64,000 nt of DNA, from NCBI RefSeq assembly GCF_023229695.1, contig NZ_JALNYS010000006.1:1-64000 (forward strand), in the 5' to 3' direction. A program made the position numbers and the translations under genes. Source of the DNA: Sulfuricurvum sp. Lineage in GTDB: Bacteria; Campylobacterota; Campylobacteria; Campylobacterales; Sulfurimonadaceae. Below, piece after piece: positions 60,473 through 64,000 of the stretch (its first letter is position 1; each line of letters starts with the position of its first letter). A model generated the notes under the pieces. It was not told where the DNA came from, ran no database searches, and saw only the letters and a list, made by a program, of their open reading frames with translations.

Positions 60473-60795
60473 CGTTTCCCCCTTGGACACGTCTCACAAT
60501 GTTTACGAACGATCAAATAAATCCGATCGCTTAGATTTCTACCCTCATGCGCTGCATCGGCATACTTTCGACATACGTCCGGATGAATCTCTCCAATAGC
60601 CGGACACTGCACCAATTCGCTCTCAAGATGCCCGTACTTTTCATGGATCAACTTGAAAAGCTTTTCGGGGTTGAACTTATAGGTTCCGTTCATCAGCGTT
60701 TGCCATGTTGCCGGAGATTTACCCGTTGTTTCAGCCATCTTTCTCAGGCTGCCCTCATGCTTATAGGCCAGTTGAAGCAATTCAAGATCACTCAT
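60469..60795 (-). CDS. HTH-type early regulator candidate
   Basis: 108 residues. LLQLAYKHEGSLRKMAETTG, then KSPATWQTLMNGTY, looks like a helix-turn-helix of the Cro/CI or Ner type; the C-terminal CETCPRGKR has a CxxC. It is in the early operon after a winged-helix gene. It may control early transcription. No experiment or closer family is available to me. Confidence 0.5.
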   Translation of the reverse strand: MSDLELLQLAYKHEGSLRKMAETTGKSPATWQTLMNGTYKFNPEKLFKLIHEKYGHLESELVQCPAIGEIHPDVCRKYADAAHEGRNLSDRIYLIVRKHCETCPRGKR

Positions 60796-61360
60796 ATAAT
60801 TCCTTTATCTCAAGCTCTTTGATAAGGGCTTCTCGTTTGTCATGATGGACAATGAACATCCTTCGATCATTGGAATTTGATCGAGTTATTCGCTCCATAA
60901 TTCCCAGTTCTGTGAACTCTTCGAGATATCGAATCGTTTTTGATGAATACAGATGAATATTTGCAATGCTGGCGATCCGTTCTCGGTACATGAGGTCATG
61001 CTTCATAGCGCGCAAGAGTTTGAGCTTATCCGCAATCTGTACCGGATGATTACCGTCTAAAATGAACTCTTCACCGGTATTTTCATCCCGGACGATATCG
61101 CACGGTTTTTTGAGCACGGACGGGGATCGTATCCCTGTATTTTTGAGCAGCTTGTAATGACGATCACCAAAGGTTTCCGATCCATTCTCCAGTTCTAAAT
61201 AACCTGCCAACTCCAGTACTCTAAAGATAGGCATCAAGAAGCTTTTATCCACATCGAGGATCATCATCACATCCCCGACGCGAAACGCTCTGTTGCGCCG
61301 CATGAAGTCCCATACTTTTTGTTTAGTGCTTCGACGAGGACGATTCTTTTTTGATGCCAT
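60788..61360 (-). CDS. winged-helix DNA-binding early protein
   Basis: 190 residues, two winged-helix-like regions: STKQKVWDFMRRNRAFRVGD with FRVLELAGYLELE, and IASIANIHLYSSKTIRYLEE with FTELGIMERITR. The basic N-terminus (ASKKNRPRRS) would contact DNA. It overlaps the MuB-like gene by 38 bp. Likely a regulator; target unknown. Confidence 0.6.
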   Translation of the reverse strand: MASKKNRPRRSTKQKVWDFMRRNRAFRVGDVMMILDVDKSFLMPIFRVLELAGYLELENGSETFGDRHYKLLKNTGIRSPSVLKKPCDIVRDENTGEEFILDGNHPVQIADKLKLLRAMKHDLMYRERIASIANIHLYSSKTIRYLEEFTELGIMERITRSNSNDRRMFIVHHDKREALIKELEIKELYE

Positions 61361-62048
61361 GCGCTACTCCAAGCTCTTCAAATTTTTTCAAATTGACACT
61401 CTCAATATCATTGATGGTGCAAGCATTCTCAATCCGTAGGATTAGAACCTTAATCTGTCTCAAGTTTGGGAAATATGCTACAAAGTGATTAATAAGATCA
61501 TCTTCGATCTTTACTTCAGAGAGTTCACAATAAGCTTCGATATCAGCTCTACCGATACGCTCAAACTTGACAAACTCTACAACCCGGCTGTAATAGTGTC
61601 GATGGCGTTGAAGCTTCGCATCCGCTTCCTCCATCCCGATCATATAAAGCACCGTGCTTGTCTCATCATGAATATCACGGAACATTTCAAGAACCGGGGT
61701 TTTATCACTTCGCAAGAGCGCATCGATCTCATCGACGATGACGATCCGCTCTTCTCGTCTAAGCTCATCGACGATACGCTCAAACATCCGTCCGCTTCCC
61801 CCTTGGGTATCTAACCCCAGTTCAAAACATAAACGTTCCAACACAGTCTTCTTGCTCCATGTTTGCGCAGCTCTTAAAAGAATCGCATTCTTCTGTGCAG
61901 CGATACGCTCAAGGGCAAAGGTTTTACCCAGACCAAAATTACCAAATCCAAGTCCCATTCGGGGTGCAGATAGCGGAAGGTTTTCCAGTCTTGTAAAAGA
62001 CTCTAACAATCGTGTATAATTCTTCGTTTTCACAAAAGACTCTTTCAA
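61323..62048 (-). CDS. MuB-like AAA+ ATPase, transposition target activator
   Basis: 241 residues from TTG at 62048 with AGGAGA 4 nt upstream. Walker A appears as GFGNFGLGKTFALERIA and Walker B as ERIVIVDEIDALLR; the C-terminal half is helical. MuB binds target DNA, stimulates the transposase and gives target immunity. It follows the transposase gene by 91 bp, as in Mu. Confidence 0.88.
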   Translation of the reverse strand: MKESFVKTKNYTRLLESFTRLENLPLSAPRMGLGFGNFGLGKTFALERIAAQKNAILLRAAQTWSKKTVLERLCFELGLDTQGGSGRMFERIVDELRREERIVIVDEIDALLRSDKTPVLEMFRDIHDETSTVLYMIGMEEADAKLQRHRHYYSRVVEFVKFERIGRADIEAYCELSEVKIEDDLINHFVAYFPNLRQIKVLILRIENACTINDIESVNLKKFEELGVAHGIKKESSSSKH

Positions 62049-62069
62049 GGGGTCTCCTTTTGAGATTAA

Positions 62070-62106
62070 TTGAGCGTTTAATTCCGACTAAAAACTTAAA
62101 CGCTTG
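62070..62106. promoter_or_regulatory. imperfect palindrome between MuA-like and MuB-like genes
   Basis: TTGAGCGTTTAA and TTAAACGCTTGA are near-perfect inverted copies (10 of 12) separated by about 13 bases. It could bind a regulator or form an mRNA hairpin. Confidence 0.35.
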
Positions 62107-62138
62107 ATTCTGTCCCCCATCGGGAACAGATCAAACCT

Positions 62139-64000
62139 TCATGAAGCTTTTTTCTTTTTTTCAACTTCAGCAAGTGCCATTTCATAGAGATCCGGATATT
62201 TTTCAGATAGAGCCGTATCTTTTTCATCCCACGTTTTTGTGAGCATTTTGTCGAGAAAACGATCGTACATCGTCTCCCATTTTCGGGTTGAATTGATTTT
62301 TGGCTCTTCACAAGATGACTTCGCTTCCGCCGCAGCGTTCGCCGCGATGATCTCTTTGGTCGCTTTAGGAGTTCGTATCTCCGGAGCGGACAATCCGAGT
62401 CGTTGCTCAGCAGCTTCGATTCGATGCGTAATCAACGGGTCATCCAACTCTTTTGCCAATCTATCCATCTCTTTGTTTGCCTTGACGTAGGCTTTAACCT
62501 CTTTTTTGTAGGCTTTTACAATAGCGGCCGACTCCTCGCGCGATCTGCCCTGAAGCGTTTCATCGATTGCGATACACAGAAACTCTCGTTTTTCACTGTA
62601 GACGAGAACCTCACCCATCTCATCGGGTTCGATGACCATGACCTTTTTCCCGGTCATCCCTGCAATCGATGGATGGTGATACTCTCCGGTGATACCGTCA
62701 CGTGTAATGACGATCCCTTTTTTCGTGATCGTTCGGTATTCACTCTTACCGAGCAAAAAGTCCAAAGAACGCAAATTTCCGACCGTATTGGCAGGGGTGA
62801 AATCGCTCTCCCATTTTGTGATTGGTGACATATTGATACTACTGTGGCGTTCTTGCTCATACATGGCACTAACCCATCGGTCTATCCATGACTCTAACTC
62901 TTCAGGCGTGAGCGGTACCTCGATGGGTAATCCTCCGTATTGCTCTTTTTTACGCAAAAGCTTTGCAAAACCATCTTCACCATATGACTTCGCTTTCCAC
63001 TTCTCGATAGCTTGAAGCCTATCTTCAAAAGTGAGGCTCGATTGGATCGCTTGACGCTCTGCAACAGAGTGACCGCAGAACCCTTCGATAGATCGGAACA
63101 GCTCTCGCGTCAACGTCCCGAAGAACCGTTCGATGTGCGGCTTCTGATCCCCGCTAAACGGCTCTGTAAACTTTTGCTCTATCCCCAGTGACAAACATAC
63201 CGATTCGAAGTGATTTGATTTATAGTCTTTCCCATTATCGGTCAAAACCATATCCGGGATACCGAGTTTGATGATCGCTTTACGCATGTTCCGCGCCAGG
63301 GCAAATGTAGTATTTGACTCCTCCAGTGTCACCACTACCCTACGGCTAAATACATCGATAGCCCCTACGATGGTCCACCGCTTTGCATCGATCGTGATGA
63401 TGTCAGCGATAGTCCCATCCAGTTCCCACACTTGGTTTTTGTACTTGATGTGTTCGCTTCGGCTTCCGTGTGCCGGTTGAAAATGCGACTTGGCACGATT
63501 CGGATTAACCCGTATCTCCCACTGAAGAGCGTTTTTCTCTTTCCACTCTTCGATATACCGTTCCACCGTATTACGACTTGGCAGCGCATCACCAAAAGCG
63601 TATTTGAGATTCGCATAGATACCGGAAATGTTCAGATGAACATCACGCCTCAGCAGATACCGCACGATCATTGCTTTCATCTCTTCGGTGAGCTTCGTGA
63701 TACCCTTGGGCCGTCCGCTATTATCCGCCAAAGCGACAATCACATTACGACCCTCTTTTTTAGCCTTTCGATACGTTCCTAACCATCTATTGATCTTCGA
63801 TGTTGTGACGTTTAGCGATTCGTAGTTGATACTTAGCTCACCTATGAATACTTCTATCGTCATCCCTTTTGGTCGCTTCTCGAACTCCATCACGAGGCGA
63901 CATCGCAACTCCGCATCGATTCGTTTTTTATCCTTTAGCTTTAACGCTTCACGAGGGTCGATTGATTTAACATCACATTGACTGTGTCCAGTTTTGCTAT
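62139..64000 (-). CDS. Mu A-like DDE transposase, N-terminus beyond window
   Basis: The frame is open to the right edge, with at least 620 residues; the TTG at 63908 is not the true start. The catalytic core has VWELDGTIADIITIDAKRW with the first Asp, MVLTDNGKDYKSN with the second, and PHIERFFGTLTRELF with the Glu, an RNase H-like DDE fold. The C-terminal part holds the Mu-type beta barrel and basic helices. It catalyses replicative transposition and binds repeats at the phage ends. It is the first early gene. Confidence 0.93.
   Translation of the reverse strand, partial: SKTGHSQCDVKSIDPREALKLKDKKRIDAELRCRLVMEFEKRPKGMTIEVFIGELSINYESLNVTTSKINRWLGTYRKAKKEGRNVIVALADNSGRPKGITKLTEEMKAMIVRYLLRRDVHLNISGIYANLKYAFGDALPSRNTVERYIEEWKEKNALQWEIRVNPNRAKSHFQPAHGSRSEHIKYKNQVWELDGTIADIITIDAKRWTIVGAIDVFSRRVVVTLEESNTTFALARNMRKAIIKLGIPDMVLTDNGKDYKSNHFESVCLSLGIEQKFTEPFSGDQKPHIERFFGTLTRELFRSIEGFCGHSVAERQAIQSSLTFEDRLQAIEKWKAKSYGEDGFAKLLRKKEQYGGLPIEVPLTPEELESWIDRWVSAMYEQERHSSINMSPITKWESDFTPANTVGNLRSLDFLLGKSEYRTITKKGIVITRDGITGEYHHPSIAGMTGKKVMVIEPDEMGEVLVYSEKREFLCIAIDETLQGRSREESAAIVKAYKKEVKAYVKANKEMDRLAKELDDPLITHRIEAAEQRLGLSAPEIRTPKATKEIIAANAAAEAKSSCEEPKINSTRKWETMYDRFLDKMLTKTWDEKDTALSEKYPDLYEMALAEVEKKKKAS

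Overview
The window looks like a chromosome segment of a Campylobacterota (epsilonproteobacterial) sulfur-oxidiser of the Sulfuricurvum/Sulfurimonas kind. Supporting this are an AcnB-type aconitase, a NifE protein, a long FlgL (702 residues) behind a sigma-54 type promoter, an FtsK/SpoIIIE translocase, moderate GC and AT-rich intergenic DNA. The genus is inferred; no rRNA gene is present. Nearly all genes read on the minus strand.

Region 1 (1-20989) is a type I secretion locus. It holds a HlyB-like ABC exporter (8245-10344), a HlyD-like adaptor (6830-8143), a TolC-like outer-membrane protein (19679-20989) and several candidate substrates. These are a 1658-residue RTX protein (10379-15355), an 832-residue RTX/Calx-beta protein (2706-5204), a second RTX protein running off the left edge (1-2082), and a 328-residue protein whose C-terminus nearly copies that of the 1658-residue protein. 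Directly behind the adaptor, in tight linkage, lie a family 2 glycosyltransferase and a 2-oxoglutarate/Fe(II) oxygenase, which suggests that the exported proteins are modified. Two approximately 250-bp elements (15977-16262 and 18244-18570) are internally deleted derivatives of a REP-associated tyrosine transposase (RAYT). One of them has truncated a gene.

Region 2 (20990-33761) has a decayed ORF, an AlbA_2/ATPase gene overlapping a ParA-like gene, nifE, acnB, ftsK (apparently starting at ATT), flgL with a sigma-54 promoter, and tRNA-Leu(CAA).

Region 3 (about 33950-64000) is most of a transposable prophage. The transposase gene runs off the right edge. Early genes (MuA, MuB, Gam, GemA, Mor homologues and small ORFs) read leftward from 64000 to 56376. 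A packaging/portal/head block (50580-56355) reads rightward. The protease, capsid, tail, fibre, lysis and dam genes read leftward from 50408 to 34525. The tail is siphovirus-like: tube protein, lambda-type G/GT frameshift pair with a GGGAAAG slippery site, and a 1359-residue tape measure. The combination of Mu-type head and replication genes with a long flexible tail recalls D3112/B3-type phages. The phage end next to tRNA-Leu carries three near-identical 16-17 bp repeats that look like transposase-binding sites. A small gene with its own -10 box sits between a decayed and a current copy of the dam 3' end, as a moron would.

Several genes missed by simple ORF calling are added: 35681-35806, 46899-47075, 55709-55828, 58220-58372, 60241-60354 and 60365-60472.
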